A DNA stretch of 62,394 nt. Source: Rhodospirillales bacterium. Lineage in GTDB: Bacteria; Pseudomonadota; Alphaproteobacteria; Reyranellales; Reyranellaceae. Shown piece by piece: positions 25,932-35,795 of the stretch. Within the stretch, counting starts at the first letter, position 1. Every line of letters starts with the position of its first letter. The notes under the pieces were generated by a model. It had not been told where the DNA came from and did no database searches. It saw only the letters and a program-made list of their open reading frames with translations. Both the position numbers and the translations under genes were made by a program. The stretch is taken from NCBI GenBank assembly GCA_016185145.1, contig JACPOB010000040.1:1-62394 (forward strand), written 5' to 3'.

Positions 25932-26719
25932 GCGACGCCCGGCCTCCCTTGGTCGAGATGCACGGCATGAGCATCAGCTTCGGCGGCGTGCGGGCGGTCG
26001 ACGACGTCTCGCTCGATCTGCAGGGCGGCGAGGTCGTGGGCCTGCTTGGCCACAACGGCGCGGGCAAGTCGACGCTGATCAAGATGCTGTCGGGCGCCTA
26101 CCGGCCCGATGCCGGCGAGATCCGGATCGACGGCCGGCCGTCCGCCATCTACAGCCCGCGCGACGCCCGGCGCTACGGCATCGAAACGATCTACCAGACC
26201 CTGGCGCTGGCCGAGAATCTCGACGCGGCGGCCAACCTGTTCCTGGGGCGCGAGCTCAGGAGCGGCTGGGGCACGCTCGACGACGTCGCCATGGAGGTCG
26301 AGACGCGCAAGGTGATGGCGCGCCTCAATCCGCACTTCGCCAAGTTCAAGGAGCCGGTGCGCGCGCTGTCGGGCGGGCAGCGCCAGGCGGTCGCCATCGC
26401 GCGGGCGATCCACTTCAACGCCCGCGTGCTGATCATGGACGAGCCGACGGCGGCGCTGGGTCCGCAGGAAACCCGGCAGGTCGCCGATCTCATCGTCCAG
26501 CTCAAGAAGGAGGGGATCGGCATCTTCCTCATAAGCCATGACATCCACGACGTGTTCGACCTCTCGGACCGCGTGGCCGTCATGAAGAACGGCAGGCTCG
26601 TCGGCACGGCGCCCACGCGCGCGGTGACCAAGGACGAGGTGCTGGGCATGATCATCCTCGGTACGTGTCCGCCCGCCGCCAATCCCGGCCCGGGGGCGCT
26701 CGCGGCCGGCAACGCCTGA
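25928..26719 (+). CDS. Sugar ABC transporter ATP-binding protein (single domain)
   Basis: A 263-residue ATPase with Walker [10 protein letters not shown] (41-49), signature LSGGQ, Walker B VLIMDEPT and the switch His in [10 protein letters not shown]. XylG/RbsA-type partners normally have two ATPase domains (~500 aa); this one has only a single domain, as in the FrcA-like branch, and so should act as a homodimer. The ATG overlaps the permease stop. The frame extends upstream only as a shadow of the permease gene. Confidence 0.85.
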
Positions 26720-26725
26720 TCGGCC

Positions 26726-27751
26726 ATGGCGCGACGTACCCTCGAAGATGTCGCCCGCGCCGCCGGGGTCAGCCTCGCCACGGCCGATCGTGCGCTCAAC
26801 GGCCGGGCAGGGGTGCGCGAGCAGACGCGGCGCAGGATCAAGGATGCCGCGAACCGCCTCAGCTATCGGCCGGACCGGGCGGCGGCGGCATTGGCGCGCG
26901 GCCAGCGCTGGCGCTTCTGCTTCGTCCTGCCGCTGGGCGACAACGTGTTCATGAACCAGCTCGCCGAGGCGGTGCGCGAGACGGCGCCGTGGATGGCCGA
27001 GGACCGCGTCGACATCGAGCTGGTCAATGTCGACGTGTTCGACGGCCCGGTATTGGCCCGCGCGCTGGCGGAGCTCGGTCCGCGCTACGACGGCTTCGCG
27101 GTCGTGGCGCTCGACCATCCCGCGGTGCGCGAGGCCATCGATGCGCTGGTCGCGGACGGGCGTTACGTCGTCACCCTGGTGTCCGACGTGCCGACATCGC
27201 GGCGCCACCACTATGTCGGTCTGGCCAATTTCGCCGCCGGCCGCACCGCCGGCACGCTGCTCGGCCGCTTCGTCGGCGCCCGCCTCGGCGCGGTCGGCGT
27301 GATCGCGGGATCGCTCGCGCTGCGCGACCATGCCGAGCGCCTCGCGGGCTTCGTCCAGGCGCTGAGCGAAGTGGCGCCCCATCTCGACGTCGCCGCCACG
27401 CGCGAGGGCCGCGACGACAGCGAACGCACGCGGGAGGCGACGGAGGATCTTTTGGGCGCGCACCCCGGGCTGGTCGGACTCTATGTGATCGGGGCCGGCA
27501 AGCGTGGCGCGGCGGCGGCCCTCGAAAAGGCGCGGCGTGCCGGCGATATCGTCTTCGTCGGCCACGAGCTCACGCCCGACACGCGCCGCTTCCTGCTCTC
27601 GGGCACGATGGCTGCCGTCGTCAACCAGGATGCCGGCCACGAAGCGCGCTCGGCGGCGCGCGTCCTGCTCGCCTACTGCGAGGACCGCGCGATCAACGCC
27701 GCCCAGGAACGCATCCGCATCGACGTCTTCGTGAAGGACAACCTGCCTTAG
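26726..27751 (+). CDS. LacI-family transcriptional regulator
   Basis: A 341-residue repressor. The N-terminal HTH and hinge (TLEDVARAAGVSLATADRAL, then RIKDAANRLSYRPDRAAAAL) is followed by a periplasmic-binding-protein-like sensor domain. It starts six bases after the ATPase gene, so it is the last gene of the sugar operon and probably an autoregulating local repressor. The closest pattern is the sub-branch with LATADRALNG and a C-terminal YVIGAGKRGAA. The inducer is presumably the transported sugar. Confidence 0.9.
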   Translation: MARRTLEDVARAAGVSLATADRALNGRAGVREQTRRRIKDAANRLSYRPDRAAAALARGQRWRFCFVLPLGDNVFMNQLAEAVRETAPWMAEDRVDIELVNVDVFDGPVLARALAELGPRYDGFAVVALDHPAVREAIDALVADGRYVVTLVSDVPTSRRHHYVGLANFAAGRTAGTLLGRFVGARLGAVGVIAGSLALRDHAERLAGFVQALSEVAPHLDVAATREGRDDSERTREATEDLLGAHPGLVGLYVIGAGKRGAAAALEKARRAGDIVFVGHELTPDTRRFLLSGTMAAVVNQDAGHEARSAARVLLAYCEDRAINAAQERIRIDVFVKDNLP

Positions 27752-27753
27752 CG

Positions 27754-27908
27754 CTCATGTTCCTCCTCCCCGCCATGCGGGGGAGGGTAGGGAGGGGGAG
27801 AGCCCTCGCAGGTGGTTTCTGAAATTTTCAGATCTTCAATGGGCCGGTATTTCCACTGTGGCCTTCCCCCTCCCAACCCTCCCCCGTATGACGGGGGAGG
27901 AATATGAG
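27754..27908. repeat. Composite intergenic palindrome family D, copy D2
   Basis: Two G/C hairpins (TCCTCCCCGCCATGCGGGGG and CCCCCGTATGACGGGGGAGG) flank longer complementary tracts (GGGAGGGTAGGGAGGGGG and CCCCTCCCAACCCTCCC). In the middle is the small palindrome CTGAAATTTTCAG. The whole 155 bases can fold into one stem. It separates the LacI gene from trmJ. Confidence 0.8.
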
Positions 27909-27915
27909 AGATTGA

Positions 27916-28683
27916 ATGGGACGTCCCTCCAAAGGCCGCGCCACCACCAGCGTCGCGCCGACGATCATCCTGGTGCGCCCGCAGCTCGGCGAGAATATCG
28001 GCATGGCGGCGCGCGCCATGCTGAATTGCGGCCTGTCGAGCCTGCGCCTGGTCGCGCCGCGCGACGGTTGGCCGAACGCCAAGGCCCAGCGCGCGGCGTC
28101 CGGCGCAGACGTGGTGCTCGACAAGGCCAAGGTGTTCGACTCGGTCGAGGTGGCGGTGGCCGATCTCGGCCGCGTGGTCGCGACCACGGCGCGCAACCGC
28201 GAGCTCAGCCAGCGCATCGTCACGCCGCGCCGCGCCGCCGTCGAGATGCGCGCCTGGACGGCCGGGGGCGACAAGGTCGGCATCCTGTTCGGGCCGGAGC
28301 GCACCGGTCTCACCAACGACGACATGGTGCAGGCCGACACCGCGCTCTCGATCCCGCTCAATCCGCAATTCTCCTCCCTCAACATCGCTCAGGCCGTCCT
28401 GCTGGTGGCCTATGAGTGGGCGATGGCGGAAGAGGACGCGCCGGCCGAACGCATGTCCGACCATTCGACGCGACCCGCCACCAAGGACGAATTGCACAAC
28501 CTGTTCGCCCATCTCGAGCGCGCCCTCGACCAGTCGGGCTTCCTGCGGCACAAGGCGATGCGGCCGACGATGGTGAACAACCTGCGCGCGCTGCTGCAGC
28601 GCACGGCGATGACCGAGCAGGAGGTTCGTACGTTCCACGGCGTCATCAAGTTCCTCGCCAAGCACAAGCACGAGGAGGGATAG
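27916..28683 (+). CDS. trmJ: tRNA methyltransferase TrmJ-like (SpoU family)
   Basis: A 255-residue SPOUT methyltransferase that 2'-O-methylates position 32 in tRNAs with SAM. The knot motifs are IILVRPQLGENIGMAARAM (motif 1), ILFGPERTGL (motif 2) and LSIPLNPQFSSLNIAQAV (motif 3). The C-terminal helical extension (LFAHLERALDQSGFL) separates TrmJ from the shorter TrmL. The start lies directly after repeat D2. Monocistronic. Confidence 0.9.
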   Translation: MGRPSKGRATTSVAPTIILVRPQLGENIGMAARAMLNCGLSSLRLVAPRDGWPNAKAQRAASGADVVLDKAKVFDSVEVAVADLGRVVATTARNRELSQRIVTPRRAAVEMRAWTAGGDKVGILFGPERTGLTNDDMVQADTALSIPLNPQFSSLNIAQAVLLVAYEWAMAEEDAPAERMSDHSTRPATKDELHNLFAHLERALDQSGFLRHKAMRPTMVNNLRALLQRTAMTEQEVRTFHGVIKFLAKHKHEEG

Positions 28684-28785
28684 CGGAGCCTCGTGGTCTT
28701 CGCCGGAGGCCGCCAAGGGCCTTGATGCTCTGCGCTCCGTGAAGGATGTAGGGTCGAACCGATACGCATTCTTCACGGAGCCGAA

Positions 28786-29208
28786 ATGTCTACCACCGCC
28801 AAGATCTCCTGGGTCGATGGTGCCCTGTTCGTCGCCGAAGGCGGCAGCGGCCACACCATCACCATGGACGGCGCGCCTGCCGACGGCGGCCGCAACCTCG
28901 CCTCGCGGCCGATGGAGGTGATGCTGATGGGCATGGGCGGCTGCACCGCAATCGACGTCGTCTCCATGCTGAAGAAACAGCGCCAGGACATCGTAGGGGT
29001 GGAGGTGTCGCTGGTCGGCGAGCGGGCCGACGACTTCCCCAAGGTCTACACCTCGGTGAGGCTGGTCTACACGGTGCGCGGCCGCAAGCTGAACCGCGCG
29101 CTGATCGAACGGGCGGTCAGCTTGTCGGACGAGAAGTACTGCTCGGCCACGGCGATGTTCAAGAAAACCGCCCAAGTGACCCATGAAATCGTGCTGGTCG
29201 AGGTCTAA
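28786..29208 (+). CDS. OsmC-family peroxidase-like protein
   Basis: A 140-residue OsmC/YhfA-type protein that reduces organic hydroperoxides with paired thiols. The two conserved cysteines are Cys53 (MGGCTAIDVV) and Cys119 (EKYCSATAMF). Length and VEVSLVGERADDFPKVYT match the YhfA branch. A GGAG site precedes the ATG. Monocistronic between trmJ and rpsD. Confidence 0.85.
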   Translation: MSTTAKISWVDGALFVAEGGSGHTITMDGAPADGGRNLASRPMEVMLMGMGGCTAIDVVSMLKKQRQDIVGVEVSLVGERADDFPKVYTSVRLVYTVRGRKLNRALIERAVSLSDEKYCSATAMFKKTAQVTHEIVLVEV

Positions 29209-29237
29209 GTCCTTGATTTCGTGGCCATAACGGCTGC

Positions 29238-29265
29238 TTGACTAAGGCGCGGCCGACAGTATCTT
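29238..29265 (+). promoter_or_regulatory. Candidate promoter for rpsD
   Basis: TTGACT (29238-29243) and TATCTT (29260-29265) with a 16-base spacer, about 160 bases ahead of rpsD. The ~150-base leader in between contains a GGCCCCTTCGGGCC hairpin and could carry autogenous S4 control; that is inference. Confidence 0.4.
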
Positions 29266-29424
29266 CCCGGCCTTCTCCGGAGAACGTGGTTGCCGGCCCC
29301 TTCGGGCCTTCATCCCGCCCCAGCAAATGCCCGCCGCAGACGGCGCGGTGGCTGGACCAAGGCCTATCCGGACAACAGCGTCGCCAGGTCTTGGAGCTTG
29401 GGCGCACAACGATGGAGCGATCGC

Positions 29425-30039
29425 GTGAGCAAGCGCGAGAATTCGAAGTACAAGATCGACCGCCGCCTCAGGGTCAACCTGTGGGGCCGTCCCAAGAGCC
29501 CGATCAACAAGCGCGAATACGGCCCCGGCCAGCACGGCCAGGGTCGCCAGAAGCCGACCGACTACCGCCTGCAGCTCATGGCCAAGCAGCGGCTCAAGGG
29601 CTACTACGGCTCGGTCTCGGAGCGGCAGCTCCGCCGCTATTATCTCGAGGCGGTGCGCCGCAAGGGCGATACCGGCGAGAACCTGGTGGAGATCCTGGAG
29701 CGCCGGCTGGACGCGGTCGTCTACCGCATGAAGTTCGCCATCACCGTGTTCGCCAGCCGCCAGCTGGTCAGCCACGGTCACGTCAAAGTGAACGGCCGCC
29801 GGGTCAACATCGCGTCCTACCTCGTGAAGGACAACGATGTGATCGAGCTCACGGCCAAGGCCAAGGACATGGCCCGGGTGCTGGAAGCCACCCAGACCGC
29901 CGAGCGCGACGTGCCGGAATACGTCACCGTCGACCATAAGGACATGAAGGGCACCTACGTGCGCGGGCCCAAGCTCTCCGACGTGCCCTATCCGGTCCAG
30001 ATGGAGCCCTCGCTGGTGGTCGAGTACTACAGCCGTTAA
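29425..30039 (+). CDS. rpsD: 30S ribosomal protein S4
   Basis: A primary 16S rRNA-binding protein that nucleates 30S assembly and autoregulates in several bacteria. The GTG at 29425 gives the usual ~204 residues, beginning [14 protein letters not shown], and has GGAG nine bases ahead. The [21 protein letters not shown] block and an S4 RNA-binding domain ([31 protein letters not shown]) are intact. As in many alphaproteobacteria it stands alone, away from the rpsM-rpsK-rpoA cluster. An intrinsic terminator follows. Confidence 0.97.
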   Translation: MSKRENSKYKIDRRLRVNLWGRPKSPINKREYGPGQHGQGRQKPTDYRLQLMAKQRLKGYYGSVSERQLRRYYLEAVRRKGDTGENLVEILERRLDAVVYRMKFAITVFASRQLVSHGHVKVNGRRVNIASYLVKDNDVIELTAKAKDMARVLEATQTAERDVPEYVTVDHKDMKGTYVRGPKLSDVPYPVQMEPSLVVEYYSR

Positions 30040-30067
30040 GTAAAGGCTGTGACCGGCAGAAAAGACG

Positions 30068-30096
30068 AAAACCCGCCCTATTGTGGCGGGTTTTTT
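30068..30096 (+). terminator. Intrinsic terminator after rpsD
   Basis: The 6-bp stem CCCGCC/GGCGGG (30072-30077 / 30085-30090) is preceded by AAAA and followed by six T. This is the clearest rho-independent terminator in the window. Confidence 0.9.
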
Positions 30097-30194
30097 GCTT
30101 TTAGAATTCGGGGGTAACCGCCGGTTCTGGCTGTCCGGCGGCAAAGGCACCCCTTATAATCCCTCCAAGGGGCTGGGGATCTGGAGAGTCTGGG

Positions 30195-31436
30195 ATGCGG
30201 ATGGTCCGGGTGGCGGTTCTCGCTTTGATCGCGGTCGCGGTCGGCGGGGCCGCTTACGTATATCGCGATGACGTCGCTCAAAAGCTGGGTCTTGGGGCGT
30301 TTGCAAGTGCGGCCGAAAAGGGAAATGCGGCCAGTCCTGCAGCCTCGGCGCAGCCGCAGGGCAGGCGCGGCCGGCTGAACCCGGGCGGGCCGGTGCCGGT
30401 CGTCGTCACCAAGGTCGCCAAGAAGCCGCTGCCGATCGTGATCGAAGCGGTCGGCACCGTGCAGGCGATCGCCTCGATCCAGATCAAGGCGCGCATCGAC
30501 AGCCAGATCATGAAGGTCGGCGTCGAGGAAGGCGCCCTGGTCAAGGAGGGCGATCTTCTGTTCGAGCTCGATTCGCGCACGCTTCGTGCGCAGCTCGGCC
30601 AGATCGAGGCGCAGATCCGCAAGGATCAGGCGCAGGTCGCCCAGGCCAAGCGCGACGTATCGCGCTACGAGGAGCTGCTGTCCAAGAACGCCGGCACCGT
30701 GGTCAATCGCGACACCGCCCAGACCGCGCTCAAGGCCGCCGAAGCCCAGCTCGATGCCGACGAAGCCAGCAAGGCGAGCATCCTGACGCAGATCAGCTAC
30801 ACCGAGATCCGCGCACCGGTGTCGGGCCGCATCGGCTCGATTTCGAGCAAGGCCGGCACCGTGGTCCGCGTCGGCGACAACACCGCGACCAGCGCGCTCG
30901 CCACCATCAACCAGGTCGATCCGATCTATGTGGCCTTCGCCGTTCCGCAGGTCTTCCTGCCGGATATCCGCGCCGCCATGGCCAAGGGCGAAGTCAAGGT
31001 CGTGGCCCTGATCGACGACAACCGCAAGCAGTCGGGCGCCATCGCGTTCATCGAGAACACCGTCGATCCGCTGACCGGCACGGTGACGGCCAAGGCCCGT
31101 ATCGGCAATGCCAACGAGGGCCTGTGGCCCGGCCAGTTCGTGAAGGTCGAGGTCATCCTCGGCATCGAACCCGAAGCGATCGCCGTTCCCGCGCCGGCAA
31201 TCCAGCTCGGACCGCAGGGGCCGTATCTCTTCGTCGTCAAGGACGGTACCGCTGAACTGCGCAACGTCGTGATCAAGCGCACGCAGAACGGCGAATCGGT
31301 GATCGGCAAGGGGCTCGAAGCCGGTGAACAGGTCGTGGTCGACGGCCAGCTTCGCCTCGTCAACGGAGCGAATGTCGGGATAAAGCCGGCTGCTCCCGAT
31401 CCGTCCTCGACTGCGGCGGCGCCGCCCCGCGGCTAG
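30195..31436 (+). CDS. RND efflux periplasmic adaptor (AcrA/MdtA-like)
   Basis: A 413-residue membrane-fusion protein with an N-terminal anchor (residues ~3-20), lipoyl halves (VQAIASIQIKARIDSQI and YTEIRAPVSGRIGSIS) flanking a coiled-coil hairpin, and a beta barrel (DPIYVAFAVPQVFLPDI). It links the inner-membrane pump encoded 18 bases downstream to an outer-membrane channel. No channel gene follows, so the pump must borrow a TolC-like protein from elsewhere. The Pro/Gly/Arg-rich linker after the anchor is typical. Confidence 0.92.
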   Translation: MRMVRVAVLALIAVAVGGAAYVYRDDVAQKLGLGAFASAAEKGNAASPAASAQPQGRRGRLNPGGPVPVVVTKVAKKPLPIVIEAVGTVQAIASIQIKARIDSQIMKVGVEEGALVKEGDLLFELDSRTLRAQLGQIEAQIRKDQAQVAQAKRDVSRYEELLSKNAGTVVNRDTAQTALKAAEAQLDADEASKASILTQISYTEIRAPVSGRIGSISSKAGTVVRVGDNTATSALATINQVDPIYVAFAVPQVFLPDIRAAMAKGEVKVVALIDDNRKQSGAIAFIENTVDPLTGTVTAKARIGNANEGLWPGQFVKVEVILGIEPEAIAVPAPAIQLGPQGPYLFVVKDGTAELRNVVIKRTQNGESVIGKGLEAGEQVVVDGQLRLVNGANVGIKPAAPDPSSTAAAPPRG

Positions 31437-31454
31437 AGAAGGCGGAGACCGGAC

Positions 31455-34400
31455 ATGCTTTCAGCCCTCTGCATCCGCCGCCCGGTCATGACCATTCTGG
31501 TGATGGCGAGCTTCGTCATCGCCGGCATCTTCGGCTACAAGCAGCTGCCCGTCGCGGCCGTGCCGCGCGTCGACTTCCCGACCATCCAGGTGTCGGCGCA
31601 GCTCCCGGGCGCCAGCCCCGAGACGATGGCGGCATCGGTCGCCACCATCCTCGAGCGCCAGTTCTCCACCATTGCCGGCGTGACGACGATGACCTCGACA
31701 TCGTCGCTCGGCAATACCTCTATCGTCCTGCAGTTCGACCTCAACCGCTCGATCGACGGCGCCGCCCTCGACGTGCAGTCGGCGATCTCCTCGGCGATGC
31801 GCCGCCTGCCGGCCGAGCTTCCGACACCGCCGTCCTTCCGCAAGGTCAATCCCGCCGACTTCCCGGTCATGTTCCTGGCGCTGCGCTCCAGCCAGGTCCG
31901 CCTGTCCGACGTCGACGCCTTCTCCAATCGTTCGATCCTGCCGCGCATCTCGACGCTGCCCGGCGTCGCCCAGGTGCTGATCTTCGGCACGCAGAAATAC
32001 GCCGTACGCGTGCGCGCCAACCTCGACCAGCTCGCCGTGCGCGGCCTCACGCTGCAGGAGCTGCAGAACGCCATCGTCAACGCCAACTCGAGCAAGCCAG
32101 TCGGCGCCATCGCCGATTCGCGGCAAAGCTCGATCCTCGACGCCACCGGGCCGATCAACAAGGCCGCCGACTACATGCCGGTGATCGTGACCTGGCAGAA
32201 CGGTGCGCCGGTCCGCATCTCCGACGTCGCGACCGCGATCGACAGCGTCGAGAACGACAAGGTCGCGAGCTGGCTCGACGGCACGCGCGCCATCGTGCTC
32301 GCGGTCTATCGCCAGCCCGACGCCAACACCGTCGAGGTGGTCGACCGCGTGAAGGCGATGCTGCCGGCCATCCAGGCCGAGCTGCCGACAGGCGTCGACA
32401 TCAGCGTCCTGAACGACCGCTCGATCCCGATCCGCCACGCCATCGAGGACGTGGAGTTCACCCTCGGCCTGGCCGGCCTGCTGGTCGTCATCGCGATCTA
32501 TTTCTTCCTGCGCAGCTTCCGGGCGACGCTGATCCCGGCGATCGCCCTGCCGATCTCGGTCGTCGGCACCTTCGCCGGCATGTATCTGTGCGGCCATTCG
32601 CTCGACAACATCTCGCTGCTGGCGCTGACCCTCGCCGTGGGCTTCGTCGTCGACGACGCCATCGTCATGCTGGAGAACATCGTCCGCCACATCGAGGCGG
32701 GCGAGAAGCCGATGGAGGCCGCCTTCAAGGGCTCCAAGGAAGTCGGCTTCACCATCATCTCCATGACCCTGTCGCTGGTCGCGGTGTTCATCCCGGTCCT
32801 GTTCATGGGCGGCGTGGTCGGCCGCATGTTCAACGAGTTCGGCCTGGTCATCAGCTTCGCCATCCTGATCTCCGGCATCGTGTCGCTGACGCTGACGCCG
32901 ATGCTGTGCTCGCGGCTCTTGAAGCCGATCGACCATCACGCGAAGCACAACTTCCTGCTGCGCTCCTTCGAGTGGAGCTTCAACAAGATCACGGAGGGCT
33001 ATACCTGGGCGTTGCGCAGGACGGTGAAGCTGCCGCGCCTGGTGCTCGCCATCACGCTCGGCACTTTCGTGCTGACCGGCATCATGTTCCAGGCGATTCC
33101 CAAGGGCTTCTTCCCGACCGAGGACATCGGCCAGATCTCGGCTTCGACGGTCGGTCCGGACGATGCCTCGTTCGACGCCATGGTGGCGCGACAGGCCGCG
33201 CTCGCGGAGATCATCAAGCGCGATCCCGATGTCCTGCAGGTGATCTCGACGGTCGGCGGCGGCAATGCCGCCAACACTGTCAACTCGGGCCGCATATTCA
33301 TCACCCTGCGCGAAAAGCCCGAGCGGACCGACACCGTTCTGCAAGTGATCGCCCGGCTGCGCCGCACGACCTCGACGGTCCCGGGCATCAACGTGTTCTA
33401 CCAGCCGGTCCAGTCGATCAACATCACGACCACGCAGTCGCGCGCGCAGTACCAGTTCGGCATGCGCACCAGCAGTCTCGCCGAGCTGCGCGAATGGGCG
33501 CCCCGCATGGAAGAGCGCATGAAGCGCATTCCGACCATCACCGACGTGAACTCCGACCTGCAGGTGCGGGCGCGTTCGACGGTCATCGACATCGATCGCG
33601 ACACGGCGTCCCGGCTCGGCCTGTCGGTCGACCAGATCCGGTTGCTGCTCTATTCGGCCTTCGGCACCCGCCAGGTATCGACGATCTATGCCTCCGACGA
33701 CACCTACCAGGTCATCCTCGAGGCCGATCCGAAATATGCGGACACCAACGAAGTGCTGCGCCGCATGCAGATCCGTACGCCGAGCGGCGCGCTGGTGCCG
33801 CTCGACACCGTGGCCAAGCGCAGCGACAAGCCGACGTCGCTGACGGTGAACCACATCGCGCAGCTTCCGTCGGTGATCATCTCGTTCAACCTGATGCCCG
33901 GCATCGCGCTGGGCGAGGCGGTGCGCGACATTCAGACCGCGGCCGCGGAGATCGGCATGCCGCCGTCGATCTCGACCAGTTTCGAGGGCAGCGCCCAGGT
34001 ATTCCAGCAGGCCGTCGCCAACCAGGGCATGCTGCTGTTCGCCGCCGTGCTGGTGATCTACATCATCCTCGGCATCCTCTACGAAAGCTTCATCCACCCG
34101 CTCACCATCCTGTCCGGCCTTCCGTCGGCGGGCATCGGCGCGCTCGCCATCCTGATGCTGTTCAACATGGACTTGAGCGTCATCGCCATGATCGGCGTCG
34201 TCATGCTGATCGGCATCGTCAAGAAGAACGCCATCATGATGGTCGACTTCGCGATCGAGCGCCGGGCGCAGGGCGCCACGGCGGAGCAGGCGATCGTCGA
34301 GGCAGCCCAGCTGCGCTTCCGGCCGATCATGATGACCACGACCTGCGCGCTCCTGGGGGCGCTGCCGATCGCGATCGGTGCGGGCGCCGGCGCCGAGTTG

Positions 34401-34574
34401 CGCCAGCCGCTCGGCATCACGGTGGTGGGCGGCCTGATGGTCTCTCAGCTCCTGACGCTGTTCATCACGCCGGTCGTCTACATGTGGTTCGACAGGCTCG
34501 CCGGCATGAAGTTCGGCCCGCGCTGGCGCTGGCGGACCCGCGGCGGCGACGCACCGGCGACACCGGCCGAGTAA
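31455..34574 (+). CDS. RND-family efflux permease (AcrB/MdtB-like)
   Basis: A 1039-residue, 12-helix proton-driven exporter. The proton-relay motif is LTLAVGFVVDDAIVMLENI (two Asp). The second half repeats the fold with GILYESFIHPLTILSGLPSA and GIVKKNAIMMVDFAIE. Length and FVVDDAIVMLENIVRHIE place it in the MdtB/MdtC-type hydrophobe/amphiphile branch. In an operon with the adaptor; the substrate range is unknown. A long open frame on the opposite strand here is a codon-bias shadow. Confidence 0.95.
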   Translation: MLSALCIRRPVMTILVMASFVIAGIFGYKQLPVAAVPRVDFPTIQVSAQLPGASPETMAASVATILERQFSTIAGVTTMTSTSSLGNTSIVLQFDLNRSIDGAALDVQSAISSAMRRLPAELPTPPSFRKVNPADFPVMFLALRSSQVRLSDVDAFSNRSILPRISTLPGVAQVLIFGTQKYAVRVRANLDQLAVRGLTLQELQNAIVNANSSKPVGAIADSRQSSILDATGPINKAADYMPVIVTWQNGAPVRISDVATAIDSVENDKVASWLDGTRAIVLAVYRQPDANTVEVVDRVKAMLPAIQAELPTGVDISVLNDRSIPIRHAIEDVEFTLGLAGLLVVIAIYFFLRSFRATLIPAIALPISVVGTFAGMYLCGHSLDNISLLALTLAVGFVVDDAIVMLENIVRHIEAGEKPMEAAFKGSKEVGFTIISMTLSLVAVFIPVLFMGGVVGRMFNEFGLVISFAILISGIVSLTLTPMLCSRLLKPIDHHAKHNFLLRSFEWSFNKITEGYTWALRRTVKLPRLVLAITLGTFVLTGIMFQAIPKGFFPTEDIGQISASTVGPDDASFDAMVARQAALAEIIKRDPDVLQVISTVGGGNAANTVNSGRIFITLREKPERTDTVLQVIARLRRTTSTVPGINVFYQPVQSINITTTQSRAQYQFGMRTSSLAELREWAPRMEERMKRIPTITDVNSDLQVRARSTVIDIDRDTASRLGLSVDQIRLLLYSAFGTRQVSTIYASDDTYQVILEADPKYADTNEVLRRMQIRTPSGALVPLDTVAKRSDKPTSLTVNHIAQLPSVIISFNLMPGIALGEAVRDIQTAAAEIGMPPSISTSFEGSAQVFQQAVANQGMLLFAAVLVIYIILGILYESFIHPLTILSGLPSAGIGALAILMLFNMDLSVIAMIGVVMLIGIVKKNAIMMVDFAIERRAQGATAEQAIVEAAQLRFRPIMMTTTCALLGALPIAIGAGAGAELRQPLGITVVGGLMVSQLLTLFITPVVYMWFDRLAGMKFGPRWRWRTRGGDAPATPAE

Positions 34575-34592
34575 GCCTTTACGATCGTCGTC

Positions 34593-35771
34593 ATGATCGA
34601 CGACATCGGCGCCTTCGTTCCCGGCCCTCGCGTGCGCATCGAGGGCCGCGCCAGCGGCCCCCTCACGGGCCTCACCTTCGCCGCCAAGGACCTGTTCGAC
34701 GTGGCCGGCGTGCCGACGGGCGGCGGCAATCACGACTGGCCGACCGGCCGGCCAGTGCCGACCCGGCATGCCTGGGCGGTGCAGACCCTGCTCGATGCCG
34801 GCGCCGCCCTGATCGGCAAGACCATCACCGACGAGGTTTCGCTCGGCATCCTGGGCGAGAACGCCTTCGACGGCACGCCCGTCAACACGCGGGCGCCCGG
34901 CCGTGTCCCGGGCGGCTCGTCGTCGGGATCGGCCGCCGCGGTCGCGGCGGGCCTGTGCGACACCGCGCTCGGCACCGACACCGGCGGCTCGGTGCGCGTG
35001 CCGGCAAGCTTCTGCGGCCTCTACGGCATCCGCCCGACGCATGGTCGCATCGACGTCACCGGCATGCTGCCACAGGCGCCGACCTCCGACACGACCGGCT
35101 GGTTCGCGCGCGACGCCGAAACCTTTGCCAGGGTGTCGTCGGTGATGCTGGGCGAGGCGATCCCGACCGCCTTGCCGACCCGGCTGGTCGTGGCGGTCGA
35201 CGCCTTCGGTTTCGCCGACGCCGATGTCGCCGCCGCGCTTCAGCCCCTGGTCGGGCGTCTGGCCGCGCTGATCGGATCGAGCCGCGAGGAGGTGATGGCG
35301 CCACCCGGCCTGTCGACGTGGGCGCGCGCCCAGCGCATGCTGCAGCCGGTCGAGGCCTACAACACGTTCAGGACCTGGCTCGACGAGCGCAACCCGCGCT
35401 TCGCCTTCTCGGTCGCCAGGGCGCTGGTGATGGGCTCGCTGGTATCGCCGTCCGATCAGGCGTGGGCGCAGCTGATGCGCCAGGAAGTGCGGGCGCGCAT
35501 GGCCTACCTGCTGCCCGCCGGCACGATCCTCTGCCTGCCGACGACGCCGTTCCCCGCGCCGCTGGTCGGCCAGAAGCTGTCGGTGCTCGATCCGCTGCGT
35601 GATCGCATCACCTGCCTCTGCGCCCAGGGCGGGCATGCCGGCCATCCGCAGGTCAGCCTCCCGGGTGCGATGGTTGACGGACTGCCGGTCGGTCTGTCGA
35701 TCATCGGCCCGCGCGGCAGCGATGCGATGCTGGTGGCGGTGGCCAGGGCACTTGATGCGCAGGCTGGCTGA
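34593..35771 (+). CDS. Amidase (AMI1-like, short form)
   Basis: A 392-residue amidase-signature enzyme with Lys32 (FAAKDLFDVAG), Ser109 in GGSSSGS and Ser133 in TDTGGSVRVP, again 24 residues apart. It lacks the long N-terminal helix of the other two amidases here and resembles the AMI1-like branch (known members hydrolyse indole-3-acetamide and other amides). It starts 18 bases after the RND gene and heads a run ending in an HpxZ-like gene, which supports a ureide or amide catabolic role. The substrate is inferred, not shown. Confidence 0.85.
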   Translation: MIDDIGAFVPGPRVRIEGRASGPLTGLTFAAKDLFDVAGVPTGGGNHDWPTGRPVPTRHAWAVQTLLDAGAALIGKTITDEVSLGILGENAFDGTPVNTRAPGRVPGGSSSGSAAAVAAGLCDTALGTDTGGSVRVPASFCGLYGIRPTHGRIDVTGMLPQAPTSDTTGWFARDAETFARVSSVMLGEAIPTALPTRLVVAVDAFGFADADVAAALQPLVGRLAALIGSSREEVMAPPGLSTWARAQRMLQPVEAYNTFRTWLDERNPRFAFSVARALVMGSLVSPSDQAWAQLMRQEVRARMAYLLPAGTILCLPTTPFPAPLVGQKLSVLDPLRDRITCLCAQGGHAGHPQVSLPGAMVDGLPVGLSIIGPRGSDAMLVAVARALDAQAG

Positions 35772-35795
35772 TCGCTTTGCCGTGAAGGAGGTATC

